Origin: Bacillota bacterium
Lineage (GTDB): Bacteria; Bacillota; Clostridia; Lachnospirales; Lachnospiraceae
Direction: 5' to 3'
NCBI GenBank assembly: GCA_023399455.1
Contig: JAEWPN010000264.1
Coordinates: 1 to 45,471 of the forward strand
Length of the DNA: 45,471 nucleotides
Part shown: in pieces, positions 32,532-40,744 of the stretch
Layout: every line of letters begins with the position of its first letter
Numbering within the stretch: position 1 is the first letter of the stretch
Notes under the pieces: model-generated
Seen by the model: the letters and a program-made list of their open reading frames with translations, nothing else
Told to the model about the DNA's origin: nothing
Database searches by the model: none
Translations under genes and position numbers: made by a program

Positions 32532-35018
32532 ATGCAAAAAGTGAAAAAGGGTATCAGCGAGACGTATTATTTTTCGAAACAGCTTAAGGATCGGATGAGC
32601 GGAATGGAACAATATCCGCTGACTGTTGTAGAAGCGCCTTCGGGCTTTGGAAAAACCACAGCAGTAAGAGAATATTTGAAAAAGTATTCCGATATGCCGG
32701 TTTGTTCCCATTGGTATACTTGCATGGGAGAAGCGCCTGCAAAGGTATGGGACGGAATTTGCAGCCTATTTGGAGAAATCGACGAAGAAACTGCGGCAAA
32801 GTTAAAAGGGCTGGAGCTTCCTACGCTGGATTCCCTGGCGGATATCGTTCTTCTGCTGCGAAAGGTGCGCTGCGTGCAGGACACCTTTTTGGTCATCGAT
32901 AACTATCAGTTATTTGGCAGCGAGATCAAGAGGCAGATTATCAATGCGCTTTCCGTTCACGGAGACGACAGGCTGCACATTGTTTTCATTACGCAGCCTT
33001 TATGTGATAAGCCGGAAGACACCGTTCATTATGCGAATGTTTATGAAATAGACAGTCTGGATCTGGTATTTGACAGAGACAGTATAGAGAGTTATTTTCG
33101 TATGTCAGGATTGGCCCTTTCCGACAGCGAACTGGATTATGTGCATAGAAGTACGGAAGGGTGGGCAGCAGCAATCCGGCTGCAGCTGCTGAACTATCAG
33201 CAGAGAGGAACCTTCGAGCATACGAGCGATATCGAGCAGCTAATTAAAATAGCGGTTTGGAACAAGCTCTCGGAGGAAGAGAAGCTCTTTTTGCTGTCTG
33301 TATCCGTTCTGGAGAGCTTTACGACGAAGCAGGCTCTGATCATGACGGAGGGAAAGGCACTTTCCGATTCCATATTAAATTTACTTGAGACCAATAGCTT
33401 TATCCGTTATTTCCCGAAAACGGATCTCTATTATATGCACAGTATTTTGCAGGATTATTTAAGGAATCATTTTTATAATCATCAGCCGGAGGAGTTTATA
33501 CATCGGGTACTTCATAAGGCGGGAGAGGCTTGTGCTGCGATGGAGCAGTATTATCCTGCAGCCCGGTTTTATTATGAGGTATCGGACTATGACGCTATTT
33601 TGGCTCTTCCTTTTGATGCCGTATATCTCAATAATCAAAAAGAAAAGGATATTCTCGAATTTATAGCGAATTTGGTGCAGACGTGTCCCGAGCATATTTT
33701 GCGTAAATATCCGCTATGTGTAATCGGATTTGCCTTTCAACTCTATATGGGCGGATGGTATGCGGCGTTTGGAAGGCTGAGCCGGCTCATTGTTGCCATG
33801 ATTGATGATCCGGAGGGAATCGAGGAAAAGGAGCTGTACCGCATCAAAGGTGAATTTGCTCTTCTTACTTCCTTTAACGAATACAACGATATTCAGAAGA
33901 TGAGCGAAGGACATAAAGCGGCAATGAAGTATTTAGACGGTCCGAGCCGGTTTCTGCTTCCGACAGCGCCGTGGACTTTTATGAACATCTCCGTGCTGAC
34001 GATGTATTGGAGCAAGTCGGGAGAGCTGGAAAAGGAGCTGGGCTACATGGATGAATGTATGCCTCACTATTCCAAACTCGCGAGAGGACACGGAACCGGT
34101 GCGGACAGCGTAATGCGCGCCGAAGCAATGCTGCTTCGGGGCTTGGATCAGGAAGCGGAGGCATTGTGTCACAAGGCGATTTATTTATGCGGCGAGCAAA
34201 AGCAGTTGGGTCTTGGCCTCTGTGCAGAGCTCATATTGGCGCGGATTGCCATGCTTAGAGGCGATGAGACGATGTATATTACTTCTTTGGAGAAAATAAG
34301 AAAGCACACCATGGATAAGCCGGAGCGTTTTCTTTTGCGGATGGCGGAGCTTAGCCTGGCATCACTCTCTCTTACCCTTGGCAATGCAAAGGAACTGGCG
34401 GAGTGGTTATATGATTTGGAGAGCATGAAGAAGGTTCTCTATGCGCCTGCACTTCCTCAGGGGAATGTGCTTTATGGAAAGCTTTTATTGATCAATAAAC
34501 GGTATAATGAATTGTATGGCCTCTCCGGACCAATGCTGGGGATGGCGAATAAAATGAATTATCTGCTTCCGCAAGTGTATCATTTGATTTATTTAGCAAT
34601 AGCGAAACATTCGCAGGGACAGACAAAGGAAGCACAGGAGCATTTAGGGCAGGCTCTTGCCATGTCTCTGCCCGATAAAGTCTATCTGCCTTTTGCCGAG
34701 CACGGGGCGATGCTTCATCCTCTTTTGGATTCGCTCACAGTGACGGTAGAGAACAGGGAAGAATTGAAGCAGTTGGTAAAGCTTGCAAAACGTCAGGAAG
34801 CCGGCAGGAAGGCGATAGAAAAGAAACTGCTCCTATCCAAATCTCCGCTGACACCAAGGGAGAGGGATATCGCATTGCTCGCCAGAGAGCGTTTAAGTGC
34901 GGGAGAAATAGCGGAAGCTCTTTTTATTGCAGAGTCTACGGTGCGCAGTACCCTTAAGAAAATCTATAGCAAGCTGGATATCCATTCTAAAGCTGAGCTT
35001 TCAAGTATTGACTTTTGA
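32532..35018 (+). CDS. LAL-family (MalT-like) LuxR transcriptional regulator
   Basis: This 828-residue protein has the MalT-like layout. An N-terminal NTPase domain carries Walker A APSGFGKTT (residues 35-43) and a Walker B-like TFLVIDNYQLF. A winged-helix region follows, then a long helical sensor of TPR-like repeats (about 350-740). The C-terminus is a LuxR helix-turn-helix (LTPRERDIALLARERLSAGE, then IAESTVRSTLKKIYSKLDIH). Such proteins are ATP-dependent activators that respond to a small inducer. GGAG lies 8 bases before the ATG. It sits between the B12 cluster and the Tyr/Asp-rich lipoprotein gene; its target is unknown. Confidence 0.92.
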   Translation: MQKVKKGISETYYFSKQLKDRMSGMEQYPLTVVEAPSGFGKTTAVREYLKKYSDMPVCSHWYTCMGEAPAKVWDGICSLFGEIDEETAAKLKGLELPTLDSLADIVLLLRKVRCVQDTFLVIDNYQLFGSEIKRQIINALSVHGDDRLHIVFITQPLCDKPEDTVHYANVYEIDSLDLVFDRDSIESYFRMSGLALSDSELDYVHRSTEGWAAAIRLQLLNYQQRGTFEHTSDIEQLIKIAVWNKLSEEEKLFLLSVSVLESFTTKQALIMTEGKALSDSILNLLETNSFIRYFPKTDLYYMHSILQDYLRNHFYNHQPEEFIHRVLHKAGEACAAMEQYYPAARFYYEVSDYDAILALPFDAVYLNNQKEKDILEFIANLVQTCPEHILRKYPLCVIGFAFQLYMGGWYAAFGRLSRLIVAMIDDPEGIEEKELYRIKGEFALLTSFNEYNDIQKMSEGHKAAMKYLDGPSRFLLPTAPWTFMNISVLTMYWSKSGELEKELGYMDECMPHYSKLARGHGTGADSVMRAEAMLLRGLDQEAEALCHKAIYLCGEQKQLGLGLCAELILARIAMLRGDETMYITSLEKIRKHTMDKPERFLLRMAELSLASLSLTLGNAKELAEWLYDLESMKKVLYAPALPQGNVLYGKLLLINKRYNELYGLSGPMLGMANKMNYLLPQVYHLIYLAIAKHSQGQTKEAQEHLGQALAMSLPDKVYLPFAEHGAMLHPLLDSLTVTVENREELKQLVKLAKRQEAGRKAIEKKLLLSKSPLTPRERDIALLARERLSAGEIAEALFIAESTVRSTLKKIYSKLDIHSKAELSSIDF

Positions 35019-35061
35019 CGCCCTGTTATCAAATCCCCCCAAAATGGGGGGATGAAATAAT

Positions 35062-35100
35062 AATAATCCATCGTATCATAATGGTACGGTGGATTATTTT
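35062..35100 (+). terminator. Rho-independent terminator after the LAL regulator gene
   Basis: AATAATCCA (35062-35070) pairs with TGGATTATT (35090-35098). CGTA/TACG continues the stem across a T-G position, and the stem ends in TTTT. It lies 44 bases after the regulator stop. It separates that gene from the lipoprotein gene downstream. Confidence 0.7.
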
Positions 35101-35134
35101 GTCATGTAATAGGAGTGTTCGCCTATTAGATGAC
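35101..35134 (+). repeat. Hairpin of the two-copy dispersed element, copy 2
   Basis: GTCATGTAATAGG (35101-35113) and CCTATTAGATGAC (35122-35134) form a 13-base stem with one mismatch. The core TGTAATAGG/CCTATTA and the downstream GATGCGCA (about 35139-35146) match the hairpin at 16319-16346. Here the copy follows a terminator and precedes the lipoprotein gene. Confidence 0.6.
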
Positions 35135-35199
35135 AAATGGATGCGCACCTCTGTAAAATCCTGCAAATGTCCACGAAATGACAGAGGGAGGAGAACAGG

Positions 35200-36438
35200 T
35201 TGAATAAAAATGCGTATTCAACTATTGATTTGAGTGCGCGTCGCAACGCGCAGATGGGTATAAAAATGAAGAGAAAAAAAGTGACAATTCTTCTATGGAT
35301 GACAGTAGGAGTCCTTTCGCTCTTTGCCGGGTGCGGAAACAGTACAGTGGAGGCGGAAGCGGAAGCGGCGGTAATAGAGGAGACTGCAGAAGTGGAAACG
35401 GCGGAACCTGAGGAATCGGAGCCCGTACAGGAAAGTATTTCCACAGAGGTTACCGAACTGTATCAAAGCCAGAACCTGATGCTGGAAATGCTCGTGAATG
35501 AGTCCTGTGTAATTGAAGATACTGGTGATTCTGTATCGATAACTTCACCGGATGGGATGGCATATGTGGGCGTTTCCTTCGTGCCGGGTATTCAGAATCT
35601 GGGTGAGACGGCGACGCTTATTCCTCAGATATTAAAAGAGAACAATGCTGCGCCGGAAGAGGTTATGGATGGCGTTCTTTTCGGCGCACGTGCAAAGCAT
35701 TGCCTGTATTCTATGCAGGATGAGGATGGGAATGCAATACAAGGCCTCTTTGCCACTGCGATCATCAACTCGTCCTTATATATGATGGATGTGGCTTTTG
35801 CGCCGGAATGCACGGATGATGACGCAAGTCTTATTACCAATGTATTTTCATCCATGAATGTGCTTACGCCCACGTCGGTGGACGCAGAAGCGAAAACGGC
35901 GGTCTATGAAACGAAGTATCCCGAAGCCAAACCTGCCAAAGCAGCTCAAAAAACCTATGTCCCGGTAGTGGAATGGGTATATCCTCCGTACTATTACTAT
36001 AGCTGGTATACCGATCTTGATTATACAATGTACGATTCTATATTTTATGAGCCGGACTGGGATTATTATCTGGACGGCAGCTGGTGGAGCTGGGAATGGG
36101 ATGATGAAGACTACTGGGGCTTCTATGATGAGTACGGAGACTGGTATGCGGAAGATTACTACGATTATTATGATTATTACTATGATTATGATCCATACAG
36201 CGATCCTGGCGACTATTATGATTATTACTATGATTATGATCCCTACAGTGACCCGGGAGATTATTACGATTATGACCCTTACAGCGATCCTGGTGATTAT
36301 TACGATTATGATCCATACAGCGACCCCGGTGATTATTATGATGACTATGATTATTCCTATGATGATTATTCCTACGATGATTATTCTTATGACGATTATT
36401 CCTACGACGATTATTCCTATGATGACTACGATTATTAA
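35200..36438 (+). CDS. Lipoprotein with an extreme Tyr/Asp-rich repeat tail
   Basis: I do not recognise a family. The frame encodes 412 residues from TTG 35200, or 390 from ATG 35266. A lipoprotein signal ends in LFAGC (Cys45 from TTG, Cys23 from ATG), followed by an acidic linker. Residues about 85-235 form a compact globular region (e.g. SITSPDGMAYVGVSFVPG). From about residue 250 the sequence is dominated by Tyr, Asp, Trp and Ser. There are four YDPYSDPGDYY units, then five-residue SYDDY units up to the stop. TTG 35200 has the stronger ribosome site (GGGAGGAG), whereas ATG 35266 gives a signal peptide of normal length. The anchored, acidic, aromatic tail may bind metal, carbohydrate or wall material; function is unknown. 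Confidence 0.85.
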   Translation: MNKNAYSTIDLSARRNAQMGIKMKRKKVTILLWMTVGVLSLFAGCGNSTVEAEAEAAVIEETAEVETAEPEESEPVQESISTEVTELYQSQNLMLEMLVNESCVIEDTGDSVSITSPDGMAYVGVSFVPGIQNLGETATLIPQILKENNAAPEEVMDGVLFGARAKHCLYSMQDEDGNAIQGLFATAIINSSLYMMDVAFAPECTDDDASLITNVFSSMNVLTPTSVDAEAKTAVYETKYPEAKPAKAAQKTYVPVVEWVYPPYYYYSWYTDLDYTMYDSIFYEPDWDYYLDGSWWSWEWDDEDYWGFYDEYGDWYAEDYYDYYDYYYDYDPYSDPGDYYDYYYDYDPYSDPGDYYDYDPYSDPGDYYDYDPYSDPGDYYDDYDYSYDDYSYDDYSYDDYSYDDYSYDDYDY

Positions 36439-36475
36439 TATGTAATAAAATATTTATAGATCTTTGATAGATGGT

Positions 36476-36512
36476 AAAATGCGGCCTCTTGTTATATGAT
36501 GGCTGCATTTTT
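36476..36512 (+). terminator. Rho-independent terminator after the Tyr/Asp-rich lipoprotein gene
   Basis: AAAATGCGGCC (36476-36486), a 14-base loop and GGCTGCATTTT (36501-36511) form an 11-base stem with one G-T pair, ending in a T-run. It lies 38 bases after the stop codon. The A-run on the left arm could let it work in both directions. Confidence 0.75.
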
Positions 36513-36585
36513 ATTGCATAAAACCAGGAAGAGATATATAATGCTGTTATAGACAAAACCTATAGCCGGATGATGTTTTTAAGTA

Positions 36586-36615
36586 TTAGCACTCGGGTTG
36601 CCGGATAAGTATAAT
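36586..36615 (+). promoter_or_regulatory. Candidate promoter of the sulfur amino-acid operon
   Basis: TTAGCA (36586-36591), an 18-base spacer and a perfect TATAAT (36610-36615) lie about 65 bases upstream of the O-acetylhomoserine sulfhydrylase gene. I see no SAM riboswitch or T-box in the leader. Control may fall to the LysR regulator encoded in the operon. Confidence 0.5.
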
Positions 36616-36679
36616 AACAATTATAGAAACAGTGCAGTGAGAAATGGGAAAATATAAAGAATATCAGGAGGATGTAGAA

Positions 36680-37987
36680 ATGGCAAAGAAAACGAGAAAA
36701 GAAAGAAATTTTAAATTTGAAACTTTACAGCTTCATGTGGGACAAGAGACACCGGATGCGGTTACGGATGCGAGAGCGGTTCCGATTTACCAGACCTCTT
36801 CTTATGTATTTCATAACAGCGAGCATGCTGCCGCGAGATTCGGACTGACGGATGCGGGAAATATTTACGGAAGGCTGACCAATCCCACACAGGACGTGTT
36901 CGAGCGCAGAATAGCAGCTTTGGAGGGGGGGATTGCGGCTTTAGCGGTTGCATCGGGAGCCGCAGCAGTTACCTATGCCATTGAAAATATCGCGCAGAAT
37001 GGAGATCACGTAGTATCGGTGAAGAATATTTACGGAGGCACTTACAATCTGCTGGCTCATACACTGCCGCAGTATGGTATTACAACGACCTTCGTGGATC
37101 CTTTCAATTATGAAGAGTTAGAAAGTGCCATAAAAGAGAATACGAAGTTAGTTTTGATCGAGACTTTGGGCAATCCCAATTCCGATGTGGTGGATATTGA
37201 GAAGATTGCGGGAATTGCTCATGCGCATAAGATTCCCCTTCTTGTGGACAATACCTTTGCGACTCCATATCTGGTAAGGCCTATCGAATACGGAGCAGAC
37301 ATCGTGGTACATTCCGCTACGAAGTTCATCGGAGGACATGGTACTGCGATCGGAGGTGTCATCATCGACAGCGGCAAATTCGATTGGGAAGCTTCCGGCA
37401 AATTTGCTTCCCTCACAGAACCCAACCCCAGCTACCACGGCATAAGCTTCACGAAGGCGGTAGGAGCAGCAGCGTATGTGACGAAAATCCGGGCGATACT
37501 GCTTCGCGATACCGGCGCTACCTTATCTCCCTTTCATGCATTCTTCTTTTTACAAGGCTTGGAGACACTGTCACTTCGTGTAGAGCGCCATGTGGAGAAC
37601 GCCTTAAAGGTAGTGGAGTATTTGAATAACCATCCGCAGGTAGAAAAAGTACATCATCCTGCAGTAACGGACGACCCGGAACAGAAAGCGCTGTATACGA
37701 AATACTTCCCTGATGGCGGGGGCTCCATCTTTACCTTTGAAATCAAAGGAGATGCGCAGAAGGCAAAGGATTTTATAGACCAGTTGGAGCTTTTCTCTTT
37801 GCTGGCGAATGTGGCCGATGTAAAATCCCTGGTGATTCATCCGGCTTCTACCACCCATTCCCAGATGACAGAGGAAGAACTGACGGCATCGGGTATTGCG
37901 CCAAATACGATCAGACTTTCTATAGGAACGGAAAATGCCGCGGATATTATCGAGGATCTAGAGGAAGCCTTTAAAGCAGTTCTATAG
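36680..37987 (+). CDS. metY: O-acetylhomoserine sulfhydrylase
   Basis: The 435-residue Cys/Met-metabolism PLP enzyme matches MetY, which makes homocysteine from O-acetylhomoserine and sulfide. The family opening FETLQLHVGQETPDAVTDAR and IYGRLTNPTQDVFERRIAAL are distinctive. The PLP lysine is Lys215 in VHSATKFIGGHGTAIGG. The length (about 430) separates it from cystathionine synthases and lyases (about 380-400). ATG 36680 follows AGGAGG with 8-base spacing; the longer frame from 36644 would overlap that ribosome site. It leads a five-gene operon. Confidence 0.94.
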   Translation: MAKKTRKERNFKFETLQLHVGQETPDAVTDARAVPIYQTSSYVFHNSEHAAARFGLTDAGNIYGRLTNPTQDVFERRIAALEGGIAALAVASGAAAVTYAIENIAQNGDHVVSVKNIYGGTYNLLAHTLPQYGITTTFVDPFNYEELESAIKENTKLVLIETLGNPNSDVVDIEKIAGIAHAHKIPLLVDNTFATPYLVRPIEYGADIVVHSATKFIGGHGTAIGGVIIDSGKFDWEASGKFASLTEPNPSYHGISFTKAVGAAAYVTKIRAILLRDTGATLSPFHAFFFLQGLETLSLRVERHVENALKVVEYLNNHPQVEKVHHPAVTDDPEQKALYTKYFPDGGGSIFTFEIKGDAQKAKDFIDQLELFSLLANVADVKSLVIHPASTTHSQMTEEELTASGIAPNTIRLSIGTENAADIIEDLEEAFKAVL

Positions 37988-38029
37988 AAGCAAACTTTTA
38001 TTTGGCTGGGTTAATGGAGGAAAGAAAAT

Positions 38030-38938
38030 ATGACATTACAGCAGCTTCGCTATGCGGTCTGCATTGCGAATGAAAAGTCCATGAACAAGGCGGCTGCCGA
38101 GCTGTTCATCACACAGCCCAGCCTATCCAGTACCATACGGGATTTGGAAAATGAAATCGGCTTACAAATATTTCTGCGCTCGAACCGGGGAATCGTCATC
38201 ACACCCGAAGGGGAGGAATTCCTCGGATATGCAAGGCAGATGATAGAGCAATACAGACAGATGGAAGAGCGGTTTATCCAGAGGGATAAATTCAAGAAGA
38301 AATTCAGTGTATCCATGCAGCATTATACCTTCGCAGTACAGGCGTTTATCGAGATGGCGAAAGAATTCGGAATGGACGATTATGAGTTCGCAGTACGAGA
38401 GACGAAGACCTATGAAGTGATCGAGAACGTGAAAAATCAAAAAAGCGAGTTAGGTATTTTGTACTTAAATGATTTTAATTCAAAGGCACTGGAAAAAATA
38501 TTCAGCGATCAGGAGTTGGAATTCACAGATTTGTTTCAGTGCGGGATATACGTTTTTTTATGGAAAGGCAACCCTCTGGCTGAAAAAAAGAAAATCAGCT
38601 TTGAGGATCTGAAAAAATACCCCTGCCTATCTTTCGAGCAGGGGAATAATAATTCTTTTTATCTGGCGGAGGAAGTATTCAGCACTTATGAATATAAACA
38701 GATTATAAAGGCCAATGACAGAGCTACCATGCTCAATCTCATGGTAGGCCTCAACGGGTATACTTTGTGTTCGGGAATCATATGCGAGGAACTCTATGAT
38801 AACGAATATAGGGCGATTCCTCTTAAAACGAACGAGAAGATGAGAATAGGGTATATCAAAAAGAAAAAGATGCCTTTAAGCATCCTTGCCCTTAAGTATA
38901 TAGAAGAATTGAAAAAGTATGAAAAAAATGTGCTTTGA
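38030..38938 (+). CDS. LysR-family transcriptional regulator
   Basis: The 302-residue protein has an N-terminal LysR winged helix (MTLQQLRYAVCIANEKSMNK, then AAELFITQPSLSSTIRDLEN). Residues about 90-295 form a periplasmic-binding-protein-like effector domain. GGAGG lies just upstream of the ATG. It is embedded between the sulfhydrylase gene and the other sulfur genes, on the same strand. Control of sulfur amino-acid metabolism with an intermediate such as O-acetylserine or a sulfur compound as effector is inferred, not shown. Confidence 0.92.
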   Translation: MTLQQLRYAVCIANEKSMNKAAAELFITQPSLSSTIRDLENEIGLQIFLRSNRGIVITPEGEEFLGYARQMIEQYRQMEERFIQRDKFKKKFSVSMQHYTFAVQAFIEMAKEFGMDDYEFAVRETKTYEVIENVKNQKSELGILYLNDFNSKALEKIFSDQELEFTDLFQCGIYVFLWKGNPLAEKKKISFEDLKKYPCLSFEQGNNNSFYLAEEVFSTYEYKQIIKANDRATMLNLMVGLNGYTLCSGIICEELYDNEYRAIPLKTNEKMRIGYIKKKKMPLSILALKYIEELKKYEKNVL

Positions 38939-38958
38939 TGCGGAGATGGAGTATAAAA

Positions 38959-39504
38959 ATGACTAGAGAAGAAGCTTGGAATTTATTGACGGAATATAAT
39001 AAGGATGAGTTCCACTTAGAGCATGCTGAGATTGTCGAGGGTGTAATGAAATATTTCGCACGTAAGTTAGGATATGCAGAAGAAGAGGATTTCTGGGGAA
39101 ATGTAGGACTTCTGCACGATTTGGACTTCGAGCGCTATCCGGATGAGCACTGTATCAAGTCGCAGGAAATCATGCGTGAAGCCGGCTTGGAAGAGCGGCT
39201 GATCCGGGCAACGGCAAGCCACGGTTACGGCATTACGGTAGATATAAAGCCGGAGCACGAAATGGAGAAGGTGTTGTACGCGGTAGACGAACTGACCGGA
39301 CTCATCGGAGCGGTAGTGCTCATGCGGCCCTCCAAAAGCGTTCAGGATCTGGAAGTGAAATCGGTAAAAAAGAAATTTAAAAGCAAGGGCTTTGCCGCAG
39401 CCTGCTCCAGAGAAGTGATTCAAGCGGGAGCAGATATGTTAGGCTGGGATTTGGATAAGCTGATAGAAGAGACGATAGACGCTCTGAAGACTTTCAGAGA
39501 TTAG
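38959..39504 (+). CDS. HD-domain phosphohydrolase-like protein
   Basis: The 181-residue protein carries an HD-type metal-binding fold. A histidine lies in LEHAEIVEGVM (about residue 20), the HD doublet in GLLHDLDFERYPDEH (about residues 50-64), and further His in TASHGYG. The substrate is unknown; relatives cleave nucleotides or other phosphate compounds. ATG 38959 is preceded by GGAGATGGAG. It sits 20 bases after the LysR gene and is likely co-transcribed, but why it belongs with the sulfur genes is unclear. Confidence 0.85.
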   Translation: MTREEAWNLLTEYNKDEFHLEHAEIVEGVMKYFARKLGYAEEEDFWGNVGLLHDLDFERYPDEHCIKSQEIMREAGLEERLIRATASHGYGITVDIKPEHEMEKVLYAVDELTGLIGAVVLMRPSKSVQDLEVKSVKKKFKSKGFAAACSREVIQAGADMLGWDLDKLIEETIDALKTFRD

Positions 39505-39512
39505 TAACGAGC

Positions 39513-39552
39513 ATAATCAGCGCCAAACATTAAGGCATTTAATGCTGATTAT
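39513..39552 (+). other. Intergenic hairpin in the sulfur operon
   Basis: ATAATCAGC (39513-39521) pairs with GCTGATTAT (39544-39552), and CATTAA/TTAATG forms an inner stem. No T-run follows. It may moderate expression or stability between the HD-domain gene and the next gene. Confidence 0.5.
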
Positions 39553-39574
39553 ACTGGGAAAGCGGAGAAGAAAT

Positions 39575-40744
39575 ATGGAATATGGCATATCGACAAAATG
39601 TTTATACGGAAACGGGAAGGCGTCATCCCCCGATACCTCGGGAGCGATCAGCTTTCCGATTTATCAAACGGCTACTTTTGCCCATAAAGCGGTAGGTGAA
39701 AGCACGGGTTACGATTACAGCCGTTTGCAGAATCCTACGAGGGAGCAGCTTGAAAAAGTAGTTGCTTCGTTGGAAAACGGAATAGATGCGCTGGCTTTTT
39801 CCAGCGGTATGGCGGCGATTACCGCTCTGTTCGAATTATTTGAGCCGGGAGACCACATCATAACGGACTGTGACCTTTACGGGGGAAGCATTCGTCTTTT
39901 TGATAATATCAGCAAGAAAAACGGGATAGTATTCGACCATGTCAACTGCTCACAAATATTGTGCGGTGATGAAGATGGCAAAGCCTTTGAAACGCTGGTT
40001 AATAAAAGGACAAAGGCGATTTTTATTGAAACGCCCACCAATCCGATGATGAATGTCATCGATATTCGCAAGCTGGCTAAGGTTGCGGAGAAAAATAATC
40101 TTCTGTTTATAGTGGATAATACATTTTTAACCCCTTATTTCCAAAACCCGCTTAAGTTGGGAGCTCATGTGGTAGTACACAGCGGAACCAAATATCTGGG
40201 CGGACATAATGATACTCTCGCAGGCTTTCTCGTAACCTCCTCGGAGGAAATCGCTCAGAGGCTCAGATTTATCATTAAGACCGTAGGTTCCGGTCTGGCA
40301 CCCTTCGATAGCTGGTTGATTCTGCGAGGGATCAAGACACTGGCCATAAGAATGGAAAGAGCATCGAAAAATACGGAAAGAATTGTAGAGTGGCTTCGCC
40401 GTCAGGAGAAGATAACGAAGGTTTTTTATCCGGGAATACCGGAAAGCCCCGGCTTTGAAATATGCAAAGGGCAGGCGGGAGGCTTCGGGTGCATGGTTAC
40501 CTTCGAGGTGGAGACAAAGGAACTTGCCCTGGAGATACTGCGGAAGGTCCGTCTGATACAGTTTGCGGAAAGTCTCGGCGGCGTGGAGACGCTGATCACT
40601 TATCCTATTACCCAGACCCATGCGGACGTGCCGGAAGAGACACTGGCGGCAAACGGAATTACCGATAAAGTACTCAGACTGTCGGTAGGCATCGAAGATG
40701 AGGAAGATTTAATAAAGGAACTGGAGAGAGTATTCTATGAGTGA
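39575..40744 (+). CDS. Cys/Met-metabolism PLP enzyme (cystathionine gamma-synthase/lyase type)
   Basis: The 389-residue protein belongs to the trans-sulfuration family. It has FPIYQTATFAHKAVGESTGY, YSRLQNPTREQLEKVVASLE and the PLP lysine Lys206 in VHSGTKYLGGHNDTLAG. The length fits cystathionine gamma-synthase, gamma-lyase or beta-lyase. Telling these apart by eye is unreliable, so I give no symbol. With MetY and the PatB-type lyase nearby, a role in Cys/Met interconversion is clear. ATG 39575 has GGAGAAG upstream. It overlaps the next gene by 8 bases. Confidence 0.9.
   Translation: MEYGISTKCLYGNGKASSPDTSGAISFPIYQTATFAHKAVGESTGYDYSRLQNPTREQLEKVVASLENGIDALAFSSGMAAITALFELFEPGDHIITDCDLYGGSIRLFDNISKKNGIVFDHVNCSQILCGDEDGKAFETLVNKRTKAIFIETPTNPMMNVIDIRKLAKVAEKNNLLFIVDNTFLTPYFQNPLKLGAHVVVHSGTKYLGGHNDTLAGFLVTSSEEIAQRLRFIIKTVGSGLAPFDSWLILRGIKTLAIRMERASKNTERIVEWLRRQEKITKVFYPGIPESPGFEICKGQAGGFGCMVTFEVETKELALEILRKVRLIQFAESLGGVETLITYPITQTHADVPEETLAANGITDKVLRLSVGIEDEEDLIKELERVFYE

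Noticed and set aside
36160..36430. CRISPR-like array in the repeated region
   Set aside because: The repeats are in-frame codon repeats of unequal spacing (48, 36, 36 bases, then 15) with no unique spacers and no cas genes.
36038..36556. Minus-strand ORF rich in His, Asn and Arg opposite the Tyr/Asp repeats
   Set aside because: The repetitive composition is just the reverse reading of GAT/TAT codons. The plus-strand lipoprotein has a signal peptide and ribosome site; this one has neither and runs through the terminator.
36513..36679. SAM riboswitch or T-box before the sulfur operon
   Set aside because: No S-box core, no T-box sequence and no terminator/antiterminator pair is recognisable in the leader, only a plain promoter.
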